This document shows, piece after piece, positions 33,685 through 41,674 of a DNA stretch of 64,000 nucleotides. This DNA is from Sandaracinobacteroides saxicola (GTDB taxonomy: Bacteria; Pseudomonadota; Alphaproteobacteria; Sphingomonadales; Sphingomonadaceae): positions 1,984,001 through 2,048,000 of the forward strand of contig NZ_CP059851.1 of NCBI RefSeq assembly GCF_014117445.1, given 5' to 3'. The notes under the pieces are model-generated. The model saw nothing but the letters and a program-made list of their open reading frames with translations, was not told the origin of the DNA and did not search any database. The position numbers were made by a program, and so were the translations under genes. Position 1 is the first letter of the stretch. Every line of letters starts with the position of its first letter.

Positions 33685-34229
33685 CAGTCCCTCCCAAATC
33701 CCGCGGGCAATCCCGGCACACCGTCCTCCGGCTGAACGCCCAAACTGTTCAGCAGCAGCGCCACCGTCATGAACTGCCCGGTGACATAGAGCAGATCGAC
33801 CAGCTGCTGCCGGCTCCAGCGCGCGGCCAGCACCGCCCAGGTCGCGTCGCTCACCCGGCTGTCCGCCATCATCTCATCCACCGCCCGCAGGATCGCCGCA
33901 TCGTCCGCGTCCCACCCCGCCGCGTCGGGCCCGTGCGGCACCCGCGCAATATCGTCCTCCGCCACCCCCAGCTGCCGCGACAGCCGCGCATGCAGGCCCC
34001 ATTCGTAATCGCAGCGCGCATTCACCGCCACGCGCAGGATCGCCAGCTCGCGCTCCCGCGCCGGCATCGCATTCTTCAGCAGCACATGTTCGGCCCAGGG
34101 CAACCAGGCCACCAGCGTGTCGGGCGCGTGCGCCAGCGTCCGGTGCAGGCGATAGGGCCAGCGCTCCAGGATCGGCCGCACGCTGTCCGGCAGCTCCTCA
34201 TCGGTCAGCGGCGGCAGGCGTGGTGGCAT
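33684..34229 (-). CDS. Carboxymuconolactone decarboxylase-like (AhpD fold) protein
   Basis: 181 residues from ATG 34229. The CMD signature is ELAILRVAVNARCDYEWGLHARLSRQLG, a CxxEWxxH pattern common in the gamma-carboxymuconolactone decarboxylase/AhpD superfamily; only one of the AhpD-type cysteines is kept, which argues against disulfide reductase activity. Divergent from the TonB receptor gene and the first gene of a two-gene minus-strand operon with an SDR; probably part of the same catabolic regulon. Confidence 0.85.
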   Translation of the reverse strand: MPPRLPPLTDEELPDSVRPILERWPYRLHRTLAHAPDTLVAWLPWAEHVLLKNAMPARERELAILRVAVNARCDYEWGLHARLSRQLGVAEDDIARVPHGPDAAGWDADDAAILRAVDEMMADSRVSDATWAVLAARWSRQQLVDLLYVTGQFMTVALLLNSLGVQPEDGVPGLPAGFGRD

Positions 34230-34266
34230 GGCTCTTCTCCCGCCGGTTGAGTGCCACGCCGGGGCC

Positions 34267-34302
34267 TTGACAGCAACGGATTTTCTATACAGGCTTGTAA
34301 AA
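34267..34302 (+). promoter_or_regulatory. Candidate promoter/operator between CMD and TonB receptor genes
   Basis: The 93-bp divergent gap contains TTGACA (34267-34272), TATACA (34286-34291) and the near-palindrome TACAGGCTTGTA (34288-34299, 10 of 12 positions symmetric) in an AT-rich stretch before AAGGGGAGG, the receptor gene's ribosome site. The -35/-10 spacing is poor (13 bp), so promoter assignment is tentative, but a dyad here suits the TetR encoded nearby. Confidence 0.35.
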
Positions 34303-34322
34303 AATACTAAGGGGAGGTTTCC

Positions 34323-36680
34323 ATGCATCATCCCGCCCGCGAATATCCCGTCGGCCGCCTGCTGCTCGCCGGCCTGCTCGCCACCACCACCGCGCCGCTG
34401 CTGGCGCAGACCGCCGCCGCTCCTGCGCTCGAAGATATCGTCGTCACCGCGCAGAAACGCGCGCAGGCGGTGCAGGACGTGCCCATCGCCGTCTCCGCGC
34501 TCGACCAGGTCACGCTGGAACGGCTGAACGCCCGCGACATCCGCGACATCACCGGCGCCGTCCCCAACCTCGTCCTCACCGAGGTCTCGATCGGCCCCTC
34601 GATGAGCCAGATCAGCCTGCGCGGCGTCAACAGCCAGGATCCTGAGAAGAGCTTCGACCCCGCCGTCGGCGTGTTCATCGACGGCGTCTATCTCGGCACC
34701 TCTGCCTTCAACCTGCTCGACAGCTTCGACCTGGAACGGGTGGAGGTCCTGCGCGGCCCGCAGGGCACGTTGTTCGGCCGCAACACCACCGGCGGCGCCA
34801 TCAACGCCTTCCGCACCCGCCCCACCGGGGAGTTCGGCATCCGCCTGCGCGGCACGCTGGGCAGCCACGACCGCCGCGACCTCACCGGCGTGCTCAACAT
34901 CCCCATCGGCAATATCGTCAGCGCGAAACTCAGCGGCTTCATCCTGAAGGACGACGGCGTCTATGCCAACGGCGCCGGCGGCGCCACCGGCGCCAAGGAC
35001 CGCTGGGGCGTCTCCGGCACGGTCATGGTCAAGGCCGACCGCGGCGAGCTCATCGTCACCTACGACCACCAGAAAGACGACAGCCAGCTCGTCCCCTACA
35101 TCCCGCGCAACATCACCACCCTCGATCCGCTGCCGGCGCTGCGCATCACCCAGACGGTCTTCCCCGTCCCCGCCACCATCACCCCCGGCTTCGGCCCCGA
35201 CCTGCTCTGCCTGCGCGGCGGACGCTGCGACAACCCCAACGACCGGCGCTCCTTCGCCACCGACGCGCATTTCCAGAAGAGCAGCCTCGATGCGCTCACC
35301 GTCCAGGGCAATCTCGACCTCACCGACAGCCTGCGGCTGGAAACCGTCTTCGGCTGGCGCCAATCGAAGGAAAAGGTCTACATCGATTTCGACGGCACCG
35401 AACGCACGGTCTTCAATGTCTATCGCGGGCAGGATTACCACCAGCTCTCCGGCGAAGCCCGGCTGGCGTACAATGCCGGCGATGCCCTCTCGCTCGTTGG
35501 CGGCGTCTTCTATTTCGAGAGCCAGTATCGCCTGGAACAGGCGATCAAGCTCGACCTCGCCATGACCGGCGCCCCGCTGCCGCTCGGCCTGCTCTACGCC
35601 AACGGCTCCGGCGACGAGGACCGGCACAGCGCCCGCACCGTCGCCCTGTTCGGCCAGGCCGACTGGAAACTCGCCGACACGCTCACCCTGTCACTGGGCG
35701 CCCGCGTCAACTGGGATCACAAGACGATCGACACCGCCTTCTTCGGTGCCGCCCGCGCCCCCGGTGCGCCTTACTCCGTGCTGGAAGGCGCCATCCCCAC
35801 CCGCCCGCTCACCAGCAGCGGCGGCGCCAGCAAGGGCTGGACGCAATTCACCCCGCGCGTCATCCTCAACTGGAAACCCACGCCCGACCTGCTGCTCTAC
35901 GTCAGCTACTCGCGCGGCTACAACGCCGGCGGCTTCTCCGCCCGCGCCGGCACCGTCCCCGACGTCACCACCCCCTTCAACCCCGAAACCATCAACGCCT
36001 ACGAGGCCGGGGTGAAAAGCGACTGGCTGGACGGCCGCCTGCGCCTCAACGCCGCCGCCTTCTGGAACGACTATCGCGACAAGCAGGAGGAGGCAATCGA
36101 ACCTGGCCCGCCGCCCACCTTCACCTCCACCACCGTCCGCAACGTCGCCCGCGCGCGCCTGCGCGGCCTGGAATTCGAACTCTCGGCGCTCCCCGTCGAC
36201 ATGTTCCGCCTCGATGCCTCGCTCGGGCTTCTCGATGCCAAATACACCCGCTACAGCGGCTTCCTCGGCTCCGGCCAATATGTCTCCGTCCCCGGCCAGC
36301 CGGCGGGCACGCTGATCGCTGCCGACCTCTCGAACCTGCGCCTGCGCCGCGCGCCCAAGGTCACCGCGTCGATCATCCCCACCTTCACCGCCGACCTCGG
36401 CGAGGCGACCTTCAGCATCAACGGCCAGGCCCGCTACGCCTCCAGCCAATATGTCGAGTTCTTCAACTCCGCCCGCGGCCTCATTCCGGCAACCTGGACC
36501 TTCGACGCCTCGGCCCAGATCGGCTTCGGCGGGCCGAAGAACGACCGCTACCGCGTGACGGTCTTCGGCAAGAACCTGTCGGACCGTGTCAACATCGCCA
36601 GCTTCACCAACAGCCTCGTCGATTTCTCCACCGTCTCGGCACCCCGGACCTGGGGGGTCGAGCTGCAACTGCGCTACTGA
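34323..36680 (+). CDS. TonB-dependent outer-membrane receptor
   Basis: 785 residues; signal peptide ending LLAQTAAA, then plug domain with EDIVVTAQKRAQAVQDVPIAVSAL (TonB-box region), LRGVNSQDPEK and VEVLRGPQGTLFGRNTTGGAIN, and a beta-barrel ending in WGVELQLRY with the terminal aromatic residue. This large sphingomonad-type subfamily takes up plant or aromatic compounds more often than siderophores. Strong AGGGGAGG 6 bases before the ATG. Adjacent to Rieske/P450 genes, so probably imports their substrate. Confidence 0.95.
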   Translation: MHHPAREYPVGRLLLAGLLATTTAPLLAQTAAAPALEDIVVTAQKRAQAVQDVPIAVSALDQVTLERLNARDIRDITGAVPNLVLTEVSIGPSMSQISLRGVNSQDPEKSFDPAVGVFIDGVYLGTSAFNLLDSFDLERVEVLRGPQGTLFGRNTTGGAINAFRTRPTGEFGIRLRGTLGSHDRRDLTGVLNIPIGNIVSAKLSGFILKDDGVYANGAGGATGAKDRWGVSGTVMVKADRGELIVTYDHQKDDSQLVPYIPRNITTLDPLPALRITQTVFPVPATITPGFGPDLLCLRGGRCDNPNDRRSFATDAHFQKSSLDALTVQGNLDLTDSLRLETVFGWRQSKEKVYIDFDGTERTVFNVYRGQDYHQLSGEARLAYNAGDALSLVGGVFYFESQYRLEQAIKLDLAMTGAPLPLGLLYANGSGDEDRHSARTVALFGQADWKLADTLTLSLGARVNWDHKTIDTAFFGAARAPGAPYSVLEGAIPTRPLTSSGGASKGWTQFTPRVILNWKPTPDLLLYVSYSRGYNAGGFSARAGTVPDVTTPFNPETINAYEAGVKSDWLDGRLRLNAAAFWNDYRDKQEEAIEPGPPPTFTSTTVRNVARARLRGLEFELSALPVDMFRLDASLGLLDAKYTRYSGFLGSGQYVSVPGQPAGTLIAADLSNLRLRRAPKVTASIIPTFTADLGEATFSINGQARYASSQYVEFFNSARGLIPATWTFDASAQIGFGGPKNDRYRVTVFGKNLSDRVNIASFTNSLVDFSTVSAPRTWGVELQLRY

Positions 36681-36727
36681 GAAAGCATCCGGGAGAACCC
36701 GTGCCGTCAGGCTGGCTCATGCCAGAT

Positions 36728-36742
36728 GTTCCTGCTATGTTC
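36728..36742 (+). promoter_or_regulatory. LexA (SOS) box upstream of radical SAM gene
   Basis: GTTCCTGCTATGTTC is a perfect alphaproteobacterial LexA site (GTTC-N7-GTTC), ending 5 bp before the ATG at 36748. Its position at the transcription or translation start would allow complete repression. lexA itself lies 7.5 kb downstream with a one-mismatch box. Confidence 0.75.
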
Positions 36743-36747
36743 CCCTC

Positions 36748-37830
36748 ATGCCAACCCGCGGTGCGCCCACCAACGCCCTCTCCACCCGCTTCGACGATCC
36801 CGCCCGCACGCCCGACGGCGACTGGCGCGACCATGCCGACGCCCACGAGGACCTGCCGCCCCTGCGCACCACCGTCACCGTCGAACATCCCCGCATCATC
36901 ATCACCCGCAACCGGTCGCCGGACATTCCCTTCGACCGCTCGCTGAACGCCTATCGCGGCTGCGAACATGGCTGCGTCTATTGCTTCGCCCGCCCCACCC
37001 ACGCCTTCCACGGCCTCTCCCCCGGCCTCGATTTCGAAAGCCGCCTGTTCGCCAAACCCGGTGCCGCCGCCCTGCTCCGCGCCGAATTCGCAAAACCCGC
37101 CTATACCCCCGCCGTCCTCGCCATGGGCACCAACACCGACCCGTACCAGCCGATCGAGGCCCGCTTCCGCATCACCCGCGCCGTCCTGGCGCTGTGCCGC
37201 GAAACCCACCACCCCGTCAGCATCACCACCAAATCCGCCCGCATCCTCGATGACCTGCCCGTCCTCGCCAGCCTGGCCGCCGACCGCCTCGCCATGGTCA
37301 TGCTCTCGATCACCACGCTCGAGCCCAGGCTCGCCCGCGCCATGGAGCCCCGCGCCTCCGCCCCGCACCGCCGCCTCGCCGCGCTGCGGGCGCTCAGCGC
37401 CGCCGGCGTCCCCACCTGCATCTCGATCAGCCCGGTCATCCCCGGCCTCAATGACCATGAACTGGAATCCCTCGTCGCCGCCGGTGCCGCGGCCGGCGCC
37501 ACCGCCGCCGTGTCGATCCCCATCCGACTGCCGCACGAGGTCGCGCCCCTTTTCGAGGCATGGCTCGACATCCACCAGCCCAACCGCAAGGCCAAGATCC
37601 TGAACGCCATCCGCGCCATGCGCGGCGGCAAGCTGAACGACCCCCGCTTCACCCACCGCTTCCGGCCGGACGGCGAATGGGCCCGCCTGCACAGCGCCCG
37701 CCTCGCCGCCGCCCGCCGCCGCCACGGCCTCCTGCCGCGCAGCTGGGACCTCCGCACCGACCTGTTCGTCAAACCCGCGGCCGACCCCCGGCAACCCGGC
37801 CTATTCGATCAGTTCGACCCGCACCGGTGA
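36748..37830 (+). CDS. PA0069-family radical SAM protein
   Basis: 360 residues from ATG 36748. Cluster motif CEHGCVYCF (Cys72, 76, 79) after NAYRGC, FESRLFAKPGAAALLRAEFA, MGTNTDPYQPIEA and SITTKSARILDD, typical of the SplB-related PA0069 group; C-terminus ends QPGLFDQF. The substrate is not established; relationship to spore photoproduct lyase and the SOS box upstream suggest a DNA- or nucleotide-repair role. The 3' end overlaps the convergent vapC by 30 nt. Confidence 0.9.
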   Translation: MPTRGAPTNALSTRFDDPARTPDGDWRDHADAHEDLPPLRTTVTVEHPRIIITRNRSPDIPFDRSLNAYRGCEHGCVYCFARPTHAFHGLSPGLDFESRLFAKPGAAALLRAEFAKPAYTPAVLAMGTNTDPYQPIEARFRITRAVLALCRETHHPVSITTKSARILDDLPVLASLAADRLAMVMLSITTLEPRLARAMEPRASAPHRRLAALRALSAAGVPTCISISPVIPGLNDHELESLVAAGAAAGATAAVSIPIRLPHEVAPLFEAWLDIHQPNRKAKILNAIRAMRGGKLNDPRFTHRFRPDGEWARLHSARLAAARRRHGLLPRSWDLRTDLFVKPAADPRQPGLFDQFDPHR

Positions 37831-38187
37831 CCCCTCGGCACGACGCGCGAAATCCCTGTCGAAGGTCGCAAAACTTTCGCATTGCCTCGCCGCCACCAGA
37901 TGCAGCATGTCCGCCAGATCGGCACCCACCCGGCTTTTGCCAATCGCCCACCGCACCAGGTCCGGCACATCGACAACTATCCCCGGCAAATCCAGCAACC
38001 CTTCCAGCGTGTCGGCCACCGCCTCCCGCTTCATCGCCATCCGCGACCGCAACACCCAGTCCAGCTCCAACAGTACCGTGATCGGCACATGGGCGCCGCC
38101 ACGCAGCCATTCGATGGCAAGCGGCGTCTGAATCGGATCATCCTGCATCAATGCCCGCGCCAACACGCTGGTATCAACGGCGCGCAA
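37801..38187 (-). CDS. vapC: VapC-type PIN-domain toxin
   Basis: 128 residues, TTG start 3 nt after the antitoxin stop. PIN acidic residues: AVDTSVLARAL (Asp near the N-terminus), LELDWVLRSR (Glu), GADLADMLHLVAA (Asp) and FATFDRDFAR (Asp). Mg-dependent RNase that typically cleaves tRNA or rRNA. The weak TTG start and coupling to vapB keep toxin level below antitoxin. 3' end overlaps the radical SAM gene. Confidence 0.88.
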   Translation of the reverse strand: MRAVDTSVLARALMQDDPIQTPLAIEWLRGGAHVPITVLLELDWVLRSRMAMKREAVADTLEGLLDLPGIVVDVPDLVRWAIGKSRVGADLADMLHLVAARQCESFATFDRDFARRAEGSPVRVELIE

Positions 38188-38190
38188 GAA

Positions 38191-38472
38191 TCAGATCTCG
38201 TCGCGCGTTCGGAAATATTCGCCGATCGACTCTTTCCATTCTTCCTTGGAAATCGGCGGCCCCTGGTAATTGATGATCGCCCGGATCTTCGCGATCCGTT
38301 CATCGAACGTCATGCCACCGTGGGCCGGCTTCGGCCTCACAGACCGCAACAGCACCCCATCGGGCCGCTGCACCACCTCTACCGACGTCCCCGCCTTCCA
38401 GCCGAGCGCGTCGCGCACCTCCTTGGGCACCACGATCTGGCCCTTCACCGAAAACTTCGTCATCGCGTTCAT
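38191..38472 (-). CDS. vapB: VapB-type AbrB/MazE-fold antitoxin
   Basis: 93 residues from ATG 38472 (MNAMTKFSVKGQ; ATG 38463 is an alternative). Swapped-hairpin DNA-binding domain TKFSVKGQIVVPKEVRDALGWKAGTSVEVVQ, then a flexible toxin-binding tail with Trp and acidic residues (KEEWKESIGEYFRTRDEI). Represses its own operon through the palindrome directly upstream. Confidence 0.88.
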   Translation of the reverse strand: MNAMTKFSVKGQIVVPKEVRDALGWKAGTSVEVVQRPDGVLLRSVRPKPAHGGMTFDERIAKIRAIINYQGPPISKEEWKESIGEYFRTRDEI

Positions 38473-38476
38473 GCCC

Positions 38477-38494
38477 GGTAAGATGCATCTTACC
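38477..38494. promoter_or_regulatory. Perfect palindromic operator of vapBC
   Basis: GGTAAGATGCATCTTACC reads identically on both strands (18 bp, no spacer) and ends 4 bp upstream of the vapB ATG. An AbrB-fold antitoxin dimer is expected to bind such a site. Confidence 0.75.
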
Positions 38495-38508
38495 ACCGCG
38501 AAAATCAA

Positions 38509-39171
38509 CTACAGCACATGGTCCCCCACGAACGGATTGTTCCGCCGCTCCGCGCCGAAATTGCTCACTGCCCCATGCCCCGGCACGAAGGTCGTCGCAT
38601 CCCCCAGCGGCCACAGCTTGCCGGTGATGCTGTCGATCAGCTGCTGATGGTTGCCGCGCGGAAAATCCGTCCGGCCGATGCTGCCCTGGAACAGCACATC
38701 CCCCACGATCGCCAGGTTCGACGGCGCATGGTGGAACACCACATGCCCCGGCGTGTGCCCCGGGCAGTGATAGACGTCCAGCACCAGCTCGCCCACCGTC
38801 ACCTGGTCGCCGTCGTCCAGCCAGCGGTCCGGCGTGAACGCCTCCGCGCCGGCGATGCCATATTGCGCCCCCACCACCGGCGCCATGTCGATCCAGAATT
38901 TATCCTCCGGATGCGGCCCCTCGATCGGCACCCCCAGCCGCCGCGCCAGCACGCCCGTCAACCCGCAATGATCGATATGCCCGTGCGTCACCAGCAGCTT
39001 CTCGATCGTCACGCCCCGTTCGTTCGCCACCTTCATCAGATGGTCGATGTCCCCGCCCGGATCGGTGAACGCCCCGCGCATCGTCTTCGTGCACCACAAC
39101 AGCGTGCAATTCTGCTGCAACGGGGTCACGGGCACGATCACGGCCTGCATCGGGGGAAGGGGCTTCGTCAT
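38509..39171 (-). CDS. MBL-fold hydrolase (glyoxalase II-like)
   Basis: 220 residues from ATG 39171. Metal motifs: VTHGHIDHCG, HCPGHTPGHVVF, VGDVLFQGSIGRTDF and the final VPGHGAVSNFG. Resembles the small YcbL-type glyoxalase II group (thioester hydrolysis). Divergent from the ABC exporter gene across a 52-bp gap holding a long inverted repeat, suggesting joint control. Confidence 0.9.
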   Translation of the reverse strand: MTKPLPPMQAVIVPVTPLQQNCTLLWCTKTMRGAFTDPGGDIDHLMKVANERGVTIEKLLVTHGHIDHCGLTGVLARRLGVPIEGPHPEDKFWIDMAPVVGAQYGIAGAEAFTPDRWLDDGDQVTVGELVLDVYHCPGHTPGHVVFHHAPSNLAIVGDVLFQGSIGRTDFPRGNHQQLIDSITGKLWPLGDATTFVPGHGAVSNFGAERRNNPFVGDHVL

Positions 39172-39179
39172 GCCGCTGC

Positions 39180-39215
39180 ATGTGGCATTGCCGCCGCCCC
39201 GCCGCAATGCCACAT
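39180..39215. promoter_or_regulatory. 12-bp inverted repeat between divergent MBL and ABC genes
   Basis: Left arm ATGTGGCATTGC (39180-39191) and right arm GCAATGCCACAT (39204-39215) are perfect complements separated by 12 nt. The repeat fills most of the 52-bp gap and lies 8 bp from both start codons, a good place for one regulator to control both genes. Confidence 0.6.
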
Positions 39216-39223
39216 AAGCGCCC

Positions 39224-41017
39224 ATGCCCCCTGACGCCCCCGCCAGCACCGAATCGGCGGACTTCCGAACGCTGAAACGCTTCCTCCCCTATCTCTGGCC
39301 GCGCGACGACCCGGGCCTGAAACTCCGCATCGTCATCGCCATGGCGCTGGTGCTGCTGTCAAAGGCGATCCAGCTCTCCATGGGCTTCCTCTACGCCGGC
39401 GCCATCGACCGCATGGCGCCGGGCATGCAGGCCGCCGCCGGCCTCGCCATCGCGCTCGTCGTCGCCTACGCCGGCGCGCGTTTCGCTGGCGTCCTGTTCG
39501 ACAACCTGCGCAACACCGTGTTCGAACGCGTTGGCCAGGACGCCACCCGCAAGCTGGCGGAACATGTCTTCGCCCACCTGCACCGCCTGTCGATGCGCTT
39601 CCACATGAACCGGCGCACCGGCGCCGTCGCCAAGGTGATCGAGCGCGGCACCAAGAGCATCGACGTCATGCTCTACTTCCTGCTCTTCAACATCGCCCCC
39701 ACCGTCATCGAACTCGCCGCCGTCGCCATCATCTTCTGGACAAAGTTCGGCGTCGAACTCGTCCTTGCCACCGCCGTCATGGTCGCCGCCTACATCCTGT
39801 TCACGCAAAAGGTCACGGACTGGCGCAACGCGCTGCGGGAGGAAATGAACGACCTCGACACCGCCACCGTCGCCCGCTCCATCGACAGCCTGCTGAACTA
39901 TGAAACCGTCAAATATTTCAGCGCCGAGGACCGCGAGACCGTCTATTACGCCCGCGTCGCCCGCCGCTATGCCGATGCCGCGGTCAAATCGGAAAATTCG
40001 CTCGCCTGGCTCAACATCGGCCAGTCGCTCATCACCAACCTGCTGATGGCCGGCGCCATGGCCTACAGCGTCTGGGGCTGGTCGCAGGGCCGCTTCACCA
40101 CCGGCGACGTCGTCCTCGTCAACACCCTCCTCGCCCAGCTCTTCCGCCCGCTCGATCTGCTCGGCATGGTCTATCGCACCATCCGCCAGGGTCTCGTCGA
40201 CATGGCCGCCATGTTCGACCTCATCGACACCCCCGCCGAAGTCCGCGACGCCCCCAATGCACCCCCCCTCGCCGTCCGCGGCGGCACCATCAGCTTCGAC
40301 CATGTCCGCTTCGGCTATGATCCCGACCGCGTCATCCTCCACGACCTCAGCTTCACCGTCCCCGCCGGCGGCACGCTCGCCATCGTCGGTCCCTCGGGCG
40401 CCGGCAAATCCACCCTCGCCCGCCTGCTGTTCCGCTTCTACGACGTCACCGGCGGCAGCATCCGCATCGATGGCCAGGACATCCGCACCATCACCCAGGC
40501 CTCGCTGCGCGCCGCCATCGGCATTGTGCCGCAGGATACCGTGCTCTTCAACGACACGATCGGCTACAACATCGGCTATGGCCGCGACGGCGCCACCCAG
40601 GCCGACATCGTCGGCGCGGCGCAGGGCGCCGCCATCCACGACTTCATCGCCGCGCTCCCCAGGGGCTATGAGTCGATGGTCGGCGAACGCGGCCTGAAGC
40701 TCTCGGGCGGCGAGAAGCAGCGCGTTGCCATCGCCCGCACGCTCTTGAAAGACCCCCCGATCCTGATCCTCGACGAAGCGACGAGCGCACTCGACAGCCG
40801 CACCGAGGCCGACATCCAGTCCACGCTGCGCGCCGTCGCGCAGCGCCGCACCACCCTCATCATCGCCCACCGCCTGTCGACCATCGCCGACGCCGACCAG
40901 ATCCTCGTCCTGGACGCCGGCCGCGTGGTCGAGAGCGGCACCCACGCCGACCTCCTCAAAGCCGCCGGCCTCTACGCCGAAATGTGGACCCGCCAGGCCG
41001 CGGAGGATGTGGCCTGA
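39224..41017 (+). CDS. ABC exporter of the Atm1/HMT1 type (membrane domain plus ATPase)
   Basis: 597 residues. Membrane domain with six helices (MALVLLSKAIQLSMGFLYAGAI, LLFNIAPTVIELAAVAIIF, etc.) and NRRTGAVAKVIERGTKSIDVMLYF plus LLNYETVKYFSAEDRE, diagnostic of the Atm1 family (glutathione-binding region). ATPase: Walker A GPSGAGKST, signature LKLSGGEKQRVAIART, Walker B LILDEATSALD, H-loop IAHRLST. Exports glutathione-derived thiols or sulfur species and heavy-metal complexes; the divergent glyoxalase II-like gene fits thiol chemistry. Confidence 0.92.
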   Translation: MPPDAPASTESADFRTLKRFLPYLWPRDDPGLKLRIVIAMALVLLSKAIQLSMGFLYAGAIDRMAPGMQAAAGLAIALVVAYAGARFAGVLFDNLRNTVFERVGQDATRKLAEHVFAHLHRLSMRFHMNRRTGAVAKVIERGTKSIDVMLYFLLFNIAPTVIELAAVAIIFWTKFGVELVLATAVMVAAYILFTQKVTDWRNALREEMNDLDTATVARSIDSLLNYETVKYFSAEDRETVYYARVARRYADAAVKSENSLAWLNIGQSLITNLLMAGAMAYSVWGWSQGRFTTGDVVLVNTLLAQLFRPLDLLGMVYRTIRQGLVDMAAMFDLIDTPAEVRDAPNAPPLAVRGGTISFDHVRFGYDPDRVILHDLSFTVPAGGTLAIVGPSGAGKSTLARLLFRFYDVTGGSIRIDGQDIRTITQASLRAAIGIVPQDTVLFNDTIGYNIGYGRDGATQADIVGAAQGAAIHDFIAALPRGYESMVGERGLKLSGGEKQRVAIARTLLKDPPILILDEATSALDSRTEADIQSTLRAVAQRRTTLIIAHRLSTIADADQILVLDAGRVVESGTHADLLKAAGLYAEMWTRQAAEDVA

Positions 41018-41270
41018 ACATCTCTCCGCCGCATCGCAGGGAGGGCAAGCGCGTGATGACAGCCGCTCCTACCGCTTTAATCGCTTGCCAAATCGGCTCA
41101 TGCGTGATAACCATATTGGAATTATCGAGTCAACATTCAACGCACAGCCACCCCGCGCAACCCGCCCAAAACCCCGGAAATCGCTAAGGCCTTGATTCAG
41201 GCTGTCACTTTTTGCGCAAAACCTTCCAGATTTCCTGCCCGCAACAAACCAACAGCCTCACTCCACCCCG

Positions 41271-41320
41271 TCACCCCGGGCTCGACCCGGGGCCGTCACC
41301 CCGGGCTCGACCCGGGGCCC
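41271..41320. repeat. Two tandem copies of a 25-bp palindromic unit
   Basis: Identical units at 41271-41295 and 41296-41320, each GTCACCCCGGG-CTC-GACCCGGGGCC, the core CCCCGGGctcgaCCCGGGG being self-complementary. This type of intergenic palindrome is frequent in alphaproteobacteria. Confidence 0.85.
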
Positions 41321-41366
41321 GGGGCCCATTCGACACTCCGCTCACACTATCGGCTCCAGCGCCAAA

Positions 41367-41422
41367 GCCCCTCCCCCGCTTGCGGGGGAGGTGTCAGGCA
41401 AAGCCTGACGGAGGGGGCCAGC
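41367..41422. repeat. Interspersed palindromic element, copy 3
   Basis: CCCCTCCCCCGC-TT-GCGGGGGAGG, second hairpin TGTCAGGCAAAGCCTGAC, closing GGAGGGGGCCAGC. The most complete copy in the window and intergenic. Confidence 0.88.
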
Positions 41423-41501
41423 GCCTCCGCACCAACCCCGAACCATCGCCCCTGCGCGGCCAAGCCGCGCGAACTCGGGCGGCAGGCGAGGCGAAGAGAG
41501 C

Positions 41502-41536
41502 GAAAGAAGAAAGAAGAAAGAAGAAAGAAGAAAAAA
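41502..41536. repeat. GAAAGAA heptanucleotide microsatellite
   Basis: Four perfect GAAAGAA units followed by GAAAAAA, purine-only on the plus strand, in the trpC upstream region. Slippage-prone. Confidence 0.85.
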
Positions 41537-41674
41537 GAGCGCGGGCAAAGCCCGCGTGTCGGACGTGTCGGGCGGCCACGAGCCGCCCGCACGCCGGCCA
41601 GGCACCGGCGGGAGTCGAGCCGTTTCAGAAAATTGCTGCGCAATTTTCCTCCAACGGCTACGCCCCGCCGGGCC

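Larger units (their letters stand above)
41018..41674. other. 657-bp repeat-rich gap without a gene, upstream of trpC
   Basis: No credible ORF on either strand. It contains, in order, a comparatively AT-rich patch (about 41070-41140), two direct copies of a 25-bp CCCCGGG-type palindrome (41271-41320), palindromic element copy 3 (41367-41422), a heptanucleotide microsatellite (41502-41536), short GC hairpins (CGCGGGCAAAGCCCGCG near 41540) and a hairpin GAAAATTG-CTGCG-CAATTTTC (41628-41648) 26 bp before the trpC ATG. trpE/G/D, which often precede trpC-moaC-moeA-lexA in this order, are absent, so the gap may mark a rearrangement. Confidence 0.8.

Noticed and set aside
34267-34291. Strong sigma-70 promoter TTGACA/TATACA
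   Set aside because: Spacer is only 13 bp; kept only as a tentative regulatory region.
41271-41320. Possible CRISPR array
   Set aside because: Two directly adjacent copies without spacers, and no cas genes; they are tandem intergenic palindromes.
41192-41674. N-terminal extension of trpC or separate gene in the gap
   Set aside because: The in-frame upstream sequence is translated repeat DNA (runs of Lys/Glu/Arg from the microsatellite); TrpC starts normally at 41675.
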